A stretch of 64,000 bases of DNA from Methylicorpusculum oleiharenae (GTDB lineage Bacteria > Pseudomonadota > Gammaproteobacteria > Methylococcales > Methylomonadaceae): contig NZ_WUTY02000001.1 of NCBI RefSeq assembly GCF_009828925.2, positions 2,820,492 through 2,884,491 of the forward strand, read 5' to 3'. Positions 44,684-54,202 of this stretch are shown piece by piece (position 1 is the first letter of the stretch; every line of letters begins with the position of its first letter). The notes beneath the pieces were generated by a model that saw only the letters and a program-made list of their open reading frames with translations, did no database searches and was not told the origin of the DNA. The position numbers and the translations under genes were made by a program.

Positions 44684-44703
44684 ATTTAAGGAGTAACCCT
44701 ACT

Positions 44704-45027
44704 ATGAAAAATGCACTGGGCAATTTAATGCAGCAAGCCCAAAAAATGCAGGAAGATTTAAAAAATGCGCAAGATGAATTAGCACTGATGCAAGTGCTGG
44801 GAGAGTCTGGCGGTGGTCTGGTCAAAATAGTGATGACTGGCAAAAGGGAAGTGCGTAAAGTGACTATAGACGATTCTCTGGTCGGTGATGACAAAGATAT
44901 GCTGGAAGATCTGGTTGCTGCCGCAATCAATGATGCGGTTCATAAAGTGGCCAAAATGAAGCAGGAAAAAATGGCGCAATTCACTGCAGGATTTCCTCTG
45001 CCGCCCGGATTTCAGATGCCTTTTTAA
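44704..45027 (+). CDS. Nucleoid-associated protein YbaB/EbfC
   Basis: A 107-residue DNA-binding protein of the YbaB/EbfC family. It is helical at both ends, with a central beta region containing [11 protein letters not shown] and R-E-V-R-K-V-T-I-D, the family signature. Dimers bind DNA as a tweezer. A ribosome site (AAGGAG) precedes the ATG. The stop TAA shares one base with the recR start ATG, so translation is coupled, and the three-gene order dnaX-ybaB-recR is conserved in many bacteria. Confidence 0.94.
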   Translation: MKNALGNLMQQAQKMQEDLKNAQDELALMQVLGESGGGLVKIVMTGKREVRKVTIDDSLVGDDKDMLEDLVAAAINDAVHKVAKMKQEKMAQFTAGFPLPPGFQMPF

Positions 45028-45629
45028 TGGTGATGGATAAGAAAGGCCTGCTAGGACAATTAATTCAGGATTTGTGCTATCTGCCGGGAGTAGGGCCCAA
45101 ATCGGCTCAAAGAATGGCATTCTATTTGTTGCAGCGTAACAGAGACGGGGCAAAAAGATTGGCGGAGACTTTGCTTGAGTCTCTCAATAAAGTGACCCGT
45201 TGTAAAAGATGCAGAAATTTGACTGATCAAATGATCTGTTCCATCTGTTCCAATCAAGGACGGGATCATTCTGTTGTCTGTATCGTTGAAACGCCCGCTG
45301 ATGTGTGGGCAGTGGATCAGGCTGCGGTATTCGGTGGTGTGTTTTTTGTGCTTCATGGGCACTTGTCGCCGCTGGATGGCATTGGTCCGGATGAGCTTGG
45401 TTTGGATCTGCTTGAGCAAAGGCTGGAAAATAAAGAAATCAAAGAAATTATTTTGGCAACCAACTCTACCGTAGAAGGCGAGGCGACGGCGCAATTGATT
45501 TCAGAAATCGCAAAAAAATGCGATGTTCAGGCCAGCAGGATAGCCCATGGTGTTCCGATGGGGGGGGAACTTGAATACATCGATAGCAGTACTTTGACCC
45601 ACGCATTTAAAGGGCGTAAGCCGATATAA
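45027..45629 (+). CDS. recR: Recombination protein RecR
   Basis: A 200-residue protein (E. coli RecR is 201). The helix-hairpin-helix segment L-P-G-V-G-P-K-S-A-Q-R-M is near residue 20, followed by the C4 zinc finger C-K-R-C-x-N-L-T ... C-S-I-C, and a Toprim domain beginning around V-C-I-V-E-T-P-A-D. RecR works with RecF and RecO to load RecA at gaps. The first ATG at 45027 overlaps the ybaB stop; a Met two codons later (45033) gives a more family-like N-terminus M-D-K-K-G-L-L. Confidence 0.95.
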   Translation: MVMDKKGLLGQLIQDLCYLPGVGPKSAQRMAFYLLQRNRDGAKRLAETLLESLNKVTRCKRCRNLTDQMICSICSNQGRDHSVVCIVETPADVWAVDQAAVFGGVFFVLHGHLSPLDGIGPDELGLDLLEQRLENKEIKEIILATNSTVEGEATAQLISEIAKKCDVQASRIAHGVPMGGELEYIDSSTLTHAFKGRKPI

Positions 45630-45648
45630 AAAATAGAGGGGGGTAACA

Positions 45649-45987
45649 ATGACAGATTGTATCTTTTGTAAAATGGTTTCTGGTGAAATGAAGCCTGATA
45701 TTGTCTATGAAAACGAGCAGTTATTAGCCTTCAGAGACATCAATCCACAAGCGCCTGTTCATATTTTGATCATTCCAAAGGCGCATATCAGCACGTTAAA
45801 CGATCTTAAGGATACGTCTCTTGCCGGGCGTTTGCTGCAGGCAGTGATTAAGGTTGCAGCGCAGGAAGGGTTAGCTGATGATGGCTATCGAACAGTAATC
45901 AACTGTAACGAGCAGGGGGGGCAGGATGTTTACCATTTGCATTTACATGTGCTGGGACGGCGTCAGATGCGCTGGCCTCCCGGCTAA
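45649..45987 (+). CDS. HIT-family nucleotide hydrolase/transferase (HinT-like)
   Basis: A 112-residue histidine-triad protein. C-I-F-C-K-M at the start gives a Cys pair, and the catalytic motif is Y-H-L-H-L-H-V-L-G near the C-terminus with the middle His as nucleophile. Length and sequence fit HinT, a purine nucleoside phosphoramidase. A GAGGGGGG ribosome site lies just before the ATG. It lies 19 bases after recR, probably in the same transcription unit. Confidence 0.92.
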   Translation: MTDCIFCKMVSGEMKPDIVYENEQLLAFRDINPQAPVHILIIPKAHISTLNDLKDTSLAGRLLQAVIKVAAQEGLADDGYRTVINCNEQGGQDVYHLHLHVLGRRQMRWPPG

Positions 45988-46167
45988 TAAGGCTGCTTTT
46001 TAACCGGATGTTGCCGATCCTTTCTGCAAAGGGACGACTTTTGTTTTGCCGCATAGTGCAATTCGTGACCCAAATGATTGCTATAAATCAGTCGTCGGTG
46101 GCCTCGTTTTTTTGACAAAACCTATTTCCATTCAAGTAAACACTTCGATAAAGCGTATCTTTTTTTA

Positions 46168-47049
46168 TCAGGCCAGCGTCATTTTTTCTCTAAGCTTTAA
46201 AAAACGCTGGTAGCGACTTGCAGAAATATCGCCTTTTTCTATGGCCACTCGGATCGCGCAGCCTTTATCTTTATCGTGTCTGCAGTCGTTAAATTGACAT
46301 TGATCAATGAATGGCTGAAAGTCTCTGAATCCATAAGCCAGATGTCTTTCGGTCAATCCTGCAAGTCCGAAAATGGCTACACCCGGACTATCGATCAGGT
46401 CGCCGCCGCCCGGTAGGTGATAAAGCGTGGCTGCCGTTGTAGTGTGGCGCCCGTGTCGGGTGGTTTCTGACAGTGTTTTGGTTTTTAAATCCAGGTCGGG
46501 AATCAGTGTTTTGGTTAAAGACGATTTGCCGACCCCCGATTGTCCGGCCAGAATGCTGGTTTGGTCTTTAAGTGCTGAATTAAGAGCATCCAGGCCCCGG
46601 TGGTCATAGGTGCTGACAGTATAAAAAGGGTAACCGAGCCGGTTGTAAATATCGAGCTCAGCTAACAAGGATTCGGGCAGGGCAAGGTCAATTTTATTCA
46701 AGATGATAGCCGCGTCTATGCCTCTATTTTCGCACACGGCAAGATATTGATCGATCAATAGAAAATCGCAAAAAGGTTCAACGGCCACGACAACAAAAAC
46801 TCTGTCGATATTCGCCGCAACCGGACGGATCTTTCCATTACTTGACGGGCGAATCAGCAAAGAGCGTCTGGGCAATATTTCTTCAATACTGCCCTGATCA
46901 GGTGAGCTTAACCGCCATAAAACGCGGTCACCGACCGCGACAGTTTCCAGTTTCCGTCGCGGTTGGCAGAGAATGATTGCGTCATAGTATTGAACTGCAA
47001 TGCCTTGGCCCAAGTGCGATATGACCAGGCCTTCAATCAATTCATTCAT
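46168..47049 (-). CDS. rsgA: Ribosome-dependent GTPase RsgA (YjeQ)
   Basis: A 293-residue circularly permuted GTPase. An OB-fold occupies residues 1 to about 60; in the GTPase part the motifs come in the order G4 (N-K-I-D-L), G1 (G-Q-S-G-V-G-K-S-S) and G3 (D-S-P-G-V), the hallmark of this family. The C-terminal zinc site can be read from C-Q-F-N-D-C-R-H and K-G-C-A-I. RsgA assists late assembly of the 30S subunit. It is shorter at the N-terminus than E. coli RsgA (350). The ATG overlaps the end of the upstream peptidase gene by four bases. Confidence 0.92.
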   Translation of the reverse strand: MNELIEGLVISHLGQGIAVQYYDAIILCQPRRKLETVAVGDRVLWRLSSPDQGSIEEILPRRSLLIRPSSNGKIRPVAANIDRVFVVVAVEPFCDFLLIDQYLAVCENRGIDAAIILNKIDLALPESLLAELDIYNRLGYPFYTVSTYDHRGLDALNSALKDQTSILAGQSGVGKSSLTKTLIPDLDLKTKTLSETTRHGRHTTTAATLYHLPGGGDLIDSPGVAIFGLAGLTERHLAYGFRDFQPFIDQCQFNDCRHDKDKGCAIRVAIEKGDISASRYQRFLKLREKMTLA

Positions 47050-48296
47050 GTGGTTTGCATTTTTGATTCCAGATGCCCTATTCGAACGGCGGCAGGCGGA
47101 TGACTGTAGTGGAAAGCAGAATACAAAGGATCAGGCGTTAAAGTGCTGGCATTTTCCTCATATAATTTAACCAGGCCGCTGATCATTTTTGAGGCTTTGG
47201 CATTGTTTGCAGCAAAGTCATCGGCTTCAAATTCAAATTTTCGTTGAAAATAAGCGCTTATGGGTTGCATGAAAGGTGTGAAAACAGGAGATACCATCGT
47301 AAACAGCAACAAAGCGGCTGCATTGGACGGCTGGCTAACGCCCAGTCCGTTGAAGAACCAATCCTGGTGGATGATCCAGCCTAAAATGGCAAAGCTGATC
47401 AAACTCATGATAGCACTAGCAATCAGCATTTTAATGACATGTTTACATTTGAAATGGCCTAGTTCGTGAGCTAAAACCGCCTCAAGTTCTTCATCATCCA
47501 GGGATTTAACGAGCGTATCAAAAAACACGATCCGCTTGTTGTTGCCCAGGCCAGTAAAGTAAGCATTGCCGTGCCCTGAGCGCTTGGAGCCATCCATGAT
47601 AAAGATGCCTTTGCTGTTAAAACCACAGCGCGCGAGCAAACCTTGTATGCGATCTTTCAGCCCACCTTCTTCCATGGGCGTAAACGTGTTGAACAAAGGG
47701 GCAATTACGGTTGGAAAAAGCCAGCTCATCAATAGGGAAACGGACATCAAAACAGCCCAGGCCCAGATCCACCAGTTATCGCCGATTGATTCCATAATCC
47801 ACAAAATGAGGGCTAACAGCGGTAAGCCGATTGCTGCCATCAAACCCAGTTGCAAGAACTGATCTTTGACGAATTGCTGGGTAGTGCTTTTGTTGAACCC
47901 GTATTTTTCTTCAATAACAAAAGTTTGATAGAGGTGTGTAGGCAGTTCTATCAGCGTCATGACCAAGATAATGCTAGCGATAGCACAAAGGTCTGCGACC
48001 AAAGGCGAAAGGCCCATGGCTTGCCATGTTTCAAATGCAAAACCGATGCCGCCGCCCAGGGTTAAGGCTAAAAGAATGACCAGGCCTATGATACTGTCGA
48101 TACGGCCCAATTTGCCCTTATCGATCGTATAATCGGCTGCTTTCTGATGGGCTTCTAGGGATACGCGCGCTTTGAACGCATCAGGAACAGCAGCGCGATG
48201 CTGTAATACATGGGAAGCTTGCCGTTCTGCCAACCAGAACTGGATTGCGTAGGACAGGGCCAACGCAAATAAAAAAATGAGGGTAAAAGTATTCAT
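47046..48296 (-). CDS. M48-family membrane metallopeptidase (Ste24/CAAX protease-like)
   Basis: A 416-residue integral membrane zinc protease. Seven membrane segments are predicted, and the catalytic H-E-L-G-H lies in V-L-A-H-E-L-G-H-F-K near residue 280. A downstream Glu in F-E-F-E-A-D-D-F-A-A near residue 360 is the third zinc ligand, which matches the E-x3-D pattern of the family. Length and layout match eukaryotic Ste24 and its bacterial relatives. The bacterial function is not known, since prenylated substrates are absent; general membrane protein quality control is likely. It is translated before, and overlaps, rsgA. Confidence 0.88.
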   Translation of the reverse strand: MNTFTLIFLFALALSYAIQFWLAERQASHVLQHRAAVPDAFKARVSLEAHQKAADYTIDKGKLGRIDSIIGLVILLALTLGGGIGFAFETWQAMGLSPLVADLCAIASIILVMTLIELPTHLYQTFVIEEKYGFNKSTTQQFVKDQFLQLGLMAAIGLPLLALILWIMESIGDNWWIWAWAVLMSVSLLMSWLFPTVIAPLFNTFTPMEEGGLKDRIQGLLARCGFNSKGIFIMDGSKRSGHGNAYFTGLGNNKRIVFFDTLVKSLDDEELEAVLAHELGHFKCKHVIKMLIASAIMSLISFAILGWIIHQDWFFNGLGVSQPSNAAALLLFTMVSPVFTPFMQPISAYFQRKFEFEADDFAANNAKASKMISGLVKLYEENASTLTPDPLYSAFHYSHPPAAVRIGHLESKMQTT

Positions 48297-48385
48297 CGTA
48301 ATTTGTGTCCGATGTTAAGAAATAGCCATAAATAACCGCCAATGCTACACTAAGTGCAATTTTTATCATACTATGGAAACGAGCA

Positions 48386-48931
48386 ATGGCAATGGACTCA
48401 TCACATTTGATTTGGATTGATCTTGAAATGACCGGGCTTGATCCGGACCGTGACTTAATCATTGAAATAGCCACAATCGTAACGGATAAAGATCTGAATA
48501 TACTGGCAGAAGGCCCTGTTATGGCGGTCCATCAATCCGATGCCGCTCTGGCAGCAATGGATGAGTGGAATCAAACGCACCACGGCGCGTCAGGTCTCAT
48601 TGAAAGGGTAAGGTCTTCTACCTTCAATGATGCTGAAGCGGAGTCTAAAACACTGGCGTTTTTGAAAGAGTGGGTGCCTGAAAAGACCTCGCCGATGTGT
48701 GGTAACAGTATTGGTCAGGACAGGCGTTTTCTGTACCGGTATATGCCGCAGTTAGAGGCCTTTTTTCATTACCGGAATTTGGATGTTTCAACACTCAAGG
48801 AACTTGCTGCCCGCTGGGCGCCTCACTTAAAAGACGGCTTTACCAAGAAGGCTGCGCACAGAGCCTTGGATGATATTGTTGAATCGATTGAAGAGTTACG
48901 TTTCTACCGCACACATTTCATTAAGTTCTGA
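48386..48931 (+). CDS. orn: Oligoribonuclease
   Basis: A 181-residue DEDDh 3'-5' exonuclease (E. coli Orn is 181). [11 protein letters not shown] near residue 10 gives the first Asp and Glu, the later S-I-G-Q-D-R-R-F has another Asp, and H-R-A-L-D-D gives the final His and Asp. It degrades 2-5-nucleotide RNAs and cyclic-di-GMP-derived pGpG, so it is essential in many gammaproteobacteria. Start at ATG 48386 is followed by a second Met two codons later (48392), also plausible. It is divergent from the M48 protease. Confidence 0.95.
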   Translation: MAMDSSHLIWIDLEMTGLDPDRDLIIEIATIVTDKDLNILAEGPVMAVHQSDAALAAMDEWNQTHHGASGLIERVRSSTFNDAEAESKTLAFLKEWVPEKTSPMCGNSIGQDRRFLYRYMPQLEAFFHYRNLDVSTLKELAARWAPHLKDGFTKKAAHRALDDIVESIEELRFYRTHFIKF

Positions 48932-49072
48932 TCATACCCGGTCCCATTCAATTTATTCAAAATACAAAAGGCACGCCCTAATCCAAGTCGTTAGCTTGTT
49001 TCCGGTCTGCTTATTGATTTCAGGGAATCTTCCCTTCGTCGTTTAACACAACTTTAAAGGTAAACAAGCACT

Positions 49073-50347
49073 ATGCTAGATCCGCGTTTATTCAGATCCG
49101 ATCTTGATTATATCCGCCAGCAATTAGATCGCCGTTCATTTCAATTCGATACCGATGGCTATATCAAATTGGAAGCACAGCGAAAAGATATTCAAGTCAA
49201 AACGCAAGATTTACAAAATGAGCGTAATAACCGGTCAAAATTGATTGGTCATGCGAAGGCCAGTGGACAAGACATCCAGCCTTTACTCGATCAAGTTCAG
49301 AATTTGGGTGATCAGCTTAAAGAAGCCGAAAATGAACTGGCTGCAGTTCAAGCGCAATTGTCAGAAATCATGGAGGGTATTCCCAATATTTTGGATGAAT
49401 CGGTTCCCGCAGGACGCAGCGAAGATGAGAATCTGGAGATTTATACCTGGGGTCAAAAAAAGGATTTCACGTTTCAACCTAAAGATCATGTTGAATTGGG
49501 CGCCATCGATAAAGGCATGGACTTTGAGTTGGGCGTTAAAATTGCCAGTGCGCGTTTTGTTGTCTTGAAAGGACCTCTGGCTAGATTACAGCGAGCGATT
49601 ATTCAACTGATGCTGGATACGCATACGTCAGAACACGGTTATACGGAAACTTATGTTCCTTACCTCGCCAATGCAGCAACCTTGAGGGGTACCGGGCAGT
49701 TGCCTAAATTCGAACAGGATTTGTTTAAAGTGAATAACGATCCTGCTTTTTATTTGATTCCTACAGCTGAAGTGCCCGTGACCAATATTGTCCGGGACGA
49801 AATTGTTGAAGCGAAAGAACTCCCGTTAAAATTCGTTTGTCATACCCCCTGTTTTCGAAGCGAGGCGGGCGCTTACGGCAAAGACGTTAAAGGCATGATT
49901 CGCCAGCATCAATTTGAAAAGGTTGAATTGGTCCAAATCGTCAAGCCTGAAGATTCCGCTGCAGCCCATGAACAATTGACTGCGCATGCAGAGGCGATTC
50001 TTAAAAAGCTCAACTTGCCTTATCGTAAAGTATTGCTGTGTGCCGGTGATACCGGATTCTCCTCAGCAAAAACCTATGATTTGGAAGTCTGGCTTCCGGG
50101 TCAAAATACGTATCGGGAAATATCATCCTGCAGCAATTTTAAGGATTTTCAGGCAAGAAGGCTTCAGGCGAGGTGGCGTAATCCTGAAACCGGTAAGCCT
50201 GAGTTACTGCATACACTGAATGGGTCCGGACTTGCTGCAGGGCGAGCCTTGATAGCCGTGATGGAAAATTATCAGGATGAACAAGGCCGTATTCATATTC
50301 CTGATGCCTTAATTCCCTACATGGGTGGCTTACAGGTTATAGGCTGA
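49073..50347 (+). CDS. serS: Seryl-tRNA synthetase
   Basis: A 424-residue class II synthetase. The start M-L-D-P-R-L-F-R leads into the long antiparallel coiled coil (residues about 25-105) that contacts the tRNA-Ser long arm. Class II motif 2 is visible as [11 protein letters not shown] near residue 260 and motif 3 near the C-terminus as [11 protein letters not shown]. It charges tRNA-Ser and tRNA-Sec with serine. E. coli SerS has 430 residues. It is separated from gltX by 115 bases. Confidence 0.96.
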   Translation: MLDPRLFRSDLDYIRQQLDRRSFQFDTDGYIKLEAQRKDIQVKTQDLQNERNNRSKLIGHAKASGQDIQPLLDQVQNLGDQLKEAENELAAVQAQLSEIMEGIPNILDESVPAGRSEDENLEIYTWGQKKDFTFQPKDHVELGAIDKGMDFELGVKIASARFVVLKGPLARLQRAIIQLMLDTHTSEHGYTETYVPYLANAATLRGTGQLPKFEQDLFKVNNDPAFYLIPTAEVPVTNIVRDEIVEAKELPLKFVCHTPCFRSEAGAYGKDVKGMIRQHQFEKVELVQIVKPEDSAAAHEQLTAHAEAILKKLNLPYRKVLLCAGDTGFSSAKTYDLEVWLPGQNTYREISSCSNFKDFQARRLQARWRNPETGKPELLHTLNGSGLAAGRALIAVMENYQDEQGRIHIPDALIPYMGGLQVIG

Positions 50348-50462
50348 TTTCGCCTTTGTCGAACCGGAATTCCGTTATGTTGAGCCTTATACAGCCGGTT
50401 TTCCTGTATAGCGCTGAATACATAGCCACAAAATAATAAAATTAACTGAAGAATTATTTCTC

Positions 50463-51866
50463 ATGACGATACGAACACGATTTGCGCCCAGTCCAACCGG
50501 TTATTTGCATATTGGTGGTGCCCGCACCGCTTTGTTTTCATGGCTTTATGCCCGCAAGCACGGCGGCAAGTTCATTTTACGAATTGAAGATACCGATTTG
50601 GAACGGTCCTCTCAGGAATCAGTGAATGCCATACTGGAAGGCATGACCTGGTTGGGGCTGGAATACGATGAAGGTCCTTTCTATCAGACGCACCGGTTTG
50701 ATCGATACAAGGAAGTCATTCAGCAATTATTGAATCAAGGTGACGCTTACTATTGTTATTGTTCCAAGGAGGAACTGGAGCAGTTACGTAATGAACAGAT
50801 GGCTAATAAAGAAAAGCCCCGGTACAACGGCAAATGTCGCCAGGAAAGCTATTTTGTGGAAGGCCAGGAGCCTGTCATACGATTTAAAAATCCTGAAGAC
50901 GGTGCTGTGACCATCAATGATTTGGTCAAGGGGGATATTGTCGTTGCCAACAAGGAATTGGATGATTTGATCATCGCCCGTTCCGATGGAACCCCAACGT
51001 ATAATTTGACCGTTGTTGTTGATGATATGGATATGGGGGTAACGCATGTTATTCGGGGCGACGACCATATCAACAATACGCCCAGACAGATGAATATTCT
51101 TAAGGCGTTAGGTGCCAATGTGCCCGAATATGCTCATTTGCCGATGATTTTGGGTTCGGATGGCGCGCGGCTATCCAAGCGGCACGGGGCGGTCAGTGTC
51201 ATGCAATACCGGGACGACGGATTTTTGCCTGAGGCATTATTGAATTATTTAGTTCGGCTGGGATGGTCTCATGGTGATCAGGAAATATTTTCACTGGATG
51301 AAATGGTCGAATTCTTTGATTTAGAGCAGGTTAATGTTTCTGCTTCTTCATTTAACCGTGAAAAGCTGGTTTGGCTCAATCATCACTATATTATGACCTC
51401 AGATCCGGCGCATGTGGCCAGGCATTTAAGCTGGCATATAGGGCAAAAGGAAATCGATCCAACCGATGGTCCTGATTTGGTTGAAGTTGTCAAAGTCCAA
51501 AGAGAACGGTGTAAAACACTGGTTGAAATGGCTGAAGCCAGTCTTTATTTTTACAAGGAATTTGAAGCATACGAAGAAAAAGCGGCCAAAAAGAATTTAA
51601 CCACCGAAGCGGCTCTTGTGCTTCAAGGGCTGCATGAGCGCTTTTCTAGTGTTGAAGATTGGCGCAGTGATAAGTTGCATCAGATTGTTCAGGCATTTGC
51701 AGAGGACAGACAATTAAATTTAGGAAAAGTAGCCCAGCCGTTGCGTGTTGCAGTCATGGGTTCATCGGTTTCGCCGGCTATTGACGCGACATTAACGCTT
51801 TTAGGGAAGCAGAAAACATTGGCCCGGATAGAGCGGGCTATTGCTTATATTAAAACCTTAAATTAG
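50463..51866 (+). CDS. gltX: Glutamyl-tRNA synthetase
   Basis: A 467-residue class I synthetase (E. coli 471). The ATP motif is seen as [11 protein letters not shown] near residue 10, and the KMSKS-type motif as R-L-S-K-R-H-G near residue 238. A Cys/His zinc site lies in Y-Y-C-Y-C-S-K near residue 98. The anticodon-binding region is the C-terminal 150 residues. It attaches glutamate to tRNA-Glu, and two tRNA-Glu genes follow directly downstream, which is a striking arrangement. Confidence 0.96.
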   Translation: MTIRTRFAPSPTGYLHIGGARTALFSWLYARKHGGKFILRIEDTDLERSSQESVNAILEGMTWLGLEYDEGPFYQTHRFDRYKEVIQQLLNQGDAYYCYCSKEELEQLRNEQMANKEKPRYNGKCRQESYFVEGQEPVIRFKNPEDGAVTINDLVKGDIVVANKELDDLIIARSDGTPTYNLTVVVDDMDMGVTHVIRGDDHINNTPRQMNILKALGANVPEYAHLPMILGSDGARLSKRHGAVSVMQYRDDGFLPEALLNYLVRLGWSHGDQEIFSLDEMVEFFDLEQVNVSASSFNREKLVWLNHHYIMTSDPAHVARHLSWHIGQKEIDPTDGPDLVEVVKVQRERCKTLVEMAEASLYFYKEFEAYEEKAAKKNLTTEAALVLQGLHERFSSVEDWRSDKLHQIVQAFAEDRQLNLGKVAQPLRVAVMGSSVSPAIDATLTLLGKQKTLARIERAIAYIKTLN

Positions 51867-51869
51867 TAC

Positions 51870-51897
51870 TGGACAAGGCCGATTTATTCTGTAGAAT
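51870..51897 (+). promoter_or_regulatory. Probable promoter of the tRNA cluster
   Basis: TGGACA (51870-51875), 16-base spacer and TAGAAT (51892-51897), with a G+C-rich discriminator before tRNA-Ala starts 17 bases later. Such G+C-rich discriminators are typical of stringently controlled stable-RNA genes. Confidence 0.6.
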
Positions 51898-51914
51898 ACG
51901 CGGTCTCAACAGAC

Positions 51915-51990
51915 GGGGCCATAGCTCAGCTGGGAGAGCGCAACACTGGCAGTGTTGAGGTCAGCGGTTCGATCCCGCTTGGCTCCACCA
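51915..51990 (+). tRNA. tRNA-Ala (anticodon GGC)
   Basis: A 76-base cloverleaf including an encoded CCA. Acceptor GGGGCCA pairs with TGGCTCC, the D-arm is GCTC/GAGC, and the anticodon arm CAACA/TGTTG closes the loop CTGGCAG with anticodon GGC. The T-arm has GTTCGATCC. Confidence 0.97.
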
Positions 51991-52015
51991 AATCCGTTGA
52001 TTAATTGTGATTTTA

Positions 52016-52091
52016 GTCCCCATCGTCTAGTGGCCTAGGACACCGCCCTTTCACGGCGGTAACGGGGGTTCGAACCCCCCTGGGGACGCCA
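52016..52091 (+). tRNA. tRNA-Glu (anticodon TTC), copy 1
   Basis: A 76-base cloverleaf with encoded CCA. Acceptor GTCCCCA pairs with TGGGGAC, and the anticodon arm CCGCC/GGCGG closes the loop CTTTCAC with anticodon TTC. The second copy is base-for-base identical. Confidence 0.97.
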
Positions 52092-52170
52092 TATTGTTTT
52101 TTGCTCGGACAATGTGGGTTAAAAAAATGAGTAAGCATATCGAGCTGCTGTAAAGACTGAATCTGATTTA

Positions 52171-52246
52171 GTCCCCATCGTCTAGTGGCCTAGGACACCG
52201 CCCTTTCACGGCGGTAACGGGGGTTCGAACCCCCCTGGGGACGCCA
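52171..52246 (+). tRNA. tRNA-Glu (anticodon TTC), copy 2
   Basis: Identical to the tRNA at 52016-52091 over all 76 bases, including CCA. The 79-base spacer between them holds nothing recognisable, so this is a tandem duplication likely transcribed with copy 1 from the same promoter. Confidence 0.97.
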
Positions 52247-52289
52247 ATTGGCTGTCTGTTTACCCGGTATTTGTTAAACGGGGTCTAAT

Positions 52290-54032
52290 TTAAAAATAAT
52301 AACTCAACTGTGCTCTTATGTGATCGTCATCCTTGAACATAAACACAGGATCTGATGCGGAAATACCGTTAAAGAGACGAAGTTCCAGTTCCGCTTTCCA
52401 GCTATCTCCTATTCTACGACTCGCCTCCACGCTGAACAACTTTGTATTTCGTGTCCTGTCAAAAATGACGCCTGCCAGAATCTGGCTATCCTGAACGTCA
52501 TTAAAACCAAACCTTAATGCAGTCAAAATATCATCCTGAAAAATGGTTTGTTGGGTTAGTGCGGTCATATTGTTATAACCGCGGCTGTCATACATGTATT
52601 CAACCACGACGCCTAAATCCAGTCCTGATTCAAATAAATCAAACAACGTGTATTCGACTCCACCGGTAGCGGCAAAAATTGCGGAGCCCTGGCCTAGTCT
52701 GACCAGCGATTCCAGCTTCCAAAGCCAACTTCCTTGGGTGACTTGCACATCGAGACTGGTTTGATCGATATAGTCATAATAGGGAATCAGTTTTGTGAGT
52801 TCGCCTTGGGTGTCAAAAGTCGGGACAATGGTCGGTTGTCGTGCCGTTCCATGAAAATGGGCCAGGCCTATATCCCAATCACCGATGCTTTGTGACCAGC
52901 GGGCTGCATAAGCCAAATGTTTTTCGGCGCCATGCTTTTCAAATTGCGCGTCTCCCATATCAATCATAGGGTCTGTGCGAAGGCGGCCTTCAATTCCTGG
53001 AAATGTTCTTTCTCTGAACCCGGTAAGAAAAAATAAATCTACTGTCCCCCAATCGTTAACCCAGGCAAAATTAATCATGGGTTGGCCCAATTTGTCTTCG
53101 CCGTCGGTATTTTCAACGAAATCAGTTTGATTGATAATATCAACCAGATGGATTCCCTCTGTCACGCCCCAAAATACTTTGTGAAAGCCGACACGCAATT
53201 CCCAATGGTCGGTCGCTTTTTCCCAGGTCAATTCGCGAATATCAAAATGCGTTCGTCGGTTATCGTGTTGAGAGTAACGGTAGAAAGGTACAAAGGTAAA
53301 GCTTTGCTTGTCATTATCCCAGCGTCGATAAAACTCGGGTTGTATTACCCCTGAGATGTAATTATTGTGCTGCCGGCTGTCTGTTCCGTCATTAAAAAAA
53401 CCCAGATTTTCCGCGCCAACGTAACCGGATATTTCCCAATTGGAAAATAGCGTATCGATGTTGTCTCTTGCGCCAAGAGGCGTTTTAGACGTCAATACGG
53501 GCGCAGGTTCAGCGTTATCAGTTTTTTGTTTAGAACCGGTCAAATCTGTTTCAACGTTCGATGACAAAGGCGTATCGATGATTTGCCGGGGTAACGGTAC
53601 TTGCTGGGTAAGCGGTTCAATCAGCGTATGTTGTGATTGATGATTCAACTGAATGATTAGCTTGCCCATATCGGTTTTATCGACGGTGGCAACCTGATTG
53701 TCCTTGTTTACGGGCTTGTTTAAGTCCAGTACCAGCCTGAAATCCTTTTGGTTTCTTTGTGCGTAACGTAATCTTAGAAATTCCGGGTGTTTTGTTGGCG
53801 GCTGGATAAATGTGTTAGTCAGCTTTGCGTCAAACAAGTCGATAACAAGCCTGGGCGGGTTATCCAAAAAGAAAACGTTATGTTCAGGTATTGAAGTAAA
53901 ACTCAGTATAAATTGGCTGGTTTCATTTCCTTCGTTGAAGGCTAAATCGAGTAGTTCCGTTTTTTGAGCATTAACAGCGGGTGTCAATAACAGCAAATTG
54001 GCAACTAAAAGCCCACTCCGGAAATAATTCAT
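52290..54032 (-). CDS. AMIN-domain outer membrane beta-barrel protein
   Basis: A 580-residue secreted protein. The start at 54032 gives a signal peptide ending P-A-V-N-A-Q; an upstream Met adds three residues. Residues about 25-135 resemble an AMIN domain, with P-P-R-L-V-I-D-L-F-D-A and F-R-L-V-L-D-L-N-K-P, which targets proteins to the envelope. After a Thr/Pro-rich linker, residues about 200-580 alternate like a beta-barrel, full of aromatic girdle residues, and the chain ends Q-L-S-Y-Y-F with a terminal Phe. This resembles DUF1302-like outer membrane proteins. It lies downstream of a LolA-like gene (161-base gap); the pair may be one operon with the gene at 55073-55495. Confidence 0.75.
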   Translation of the reverse strand: MNYFRSGLLVANLLLLTPAVNAQKTELLDLAFNEGNETSQFILSFTSIPEHNVFFLDNPPRLVIDLFDAKLTNTFIQPPTKHPEFLRLRYAQRNQKDFRLVLDLNKPVNKDNQVATVDKTDMGKLIIQLNHQSQHTLIEPLTQQVPLPRQIIDTPLSSNVETDLTGSKQKTDNAEPAPVLTSKTPLGARDNIDTLFSNWEISGYVGAENLGFFNDGTDSRQHNNYISGVIQPEFYRRWDNDKQSFTFVPFYRYSQHDNRRTHFDIRELTWEKATDHWELRVGFHKVFWGVTEGIHLVDIINQTDFVENTDGEDKLGQPMINFAWVNDWGTVDLFFLTGFRERTFPGIEGRLRTDPMIDMGDAQFEKHGAEKHLAYAARWSQSIGDWDIGLAHFHGTARQPTIVPTFDTQGELTKLIPYYDYIDQTSLDVQVTQGSWLWKLESLVRLGQGSAIFAATGGVEYTLFDLFESGLDLGVVVEYMYDSRGYNNMTALTQQTIFQDDILTALRFGFNDVQDSQILAGVIFDRTRNTKLFSVEASRRIGDSWKAELELRLFNGISASDPVFMFKDDDHIRAQLSYYF

Positions 54033-54202
54033 AAAATGCAATCAGAAGGGGGCAAAAAATAAAAGGGTGGCAGGGTTACATTAATCATTTTGAGTCATTA
54101 AGAATACTGGGGTTAAGCAGCAAGCCTGGGTTCCGATAACGGCAACCCTCAACTTTAATGACGATTTCAAATCAGAGCCCAATTTTGGCTGAGTAATTCT
54201 TA

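Noticed and set aside
52016-52246. Two identical 76-base repeats as a possible CRISPR array
   Set aside because: They are complete tRNA-Glu genes with full cloverleaf folding.
54033-54202. A further small gene between the barrel and LolA-like genes
   Set aside because: No frame of useful length with a start and ribosome site was seen on the minus strand.
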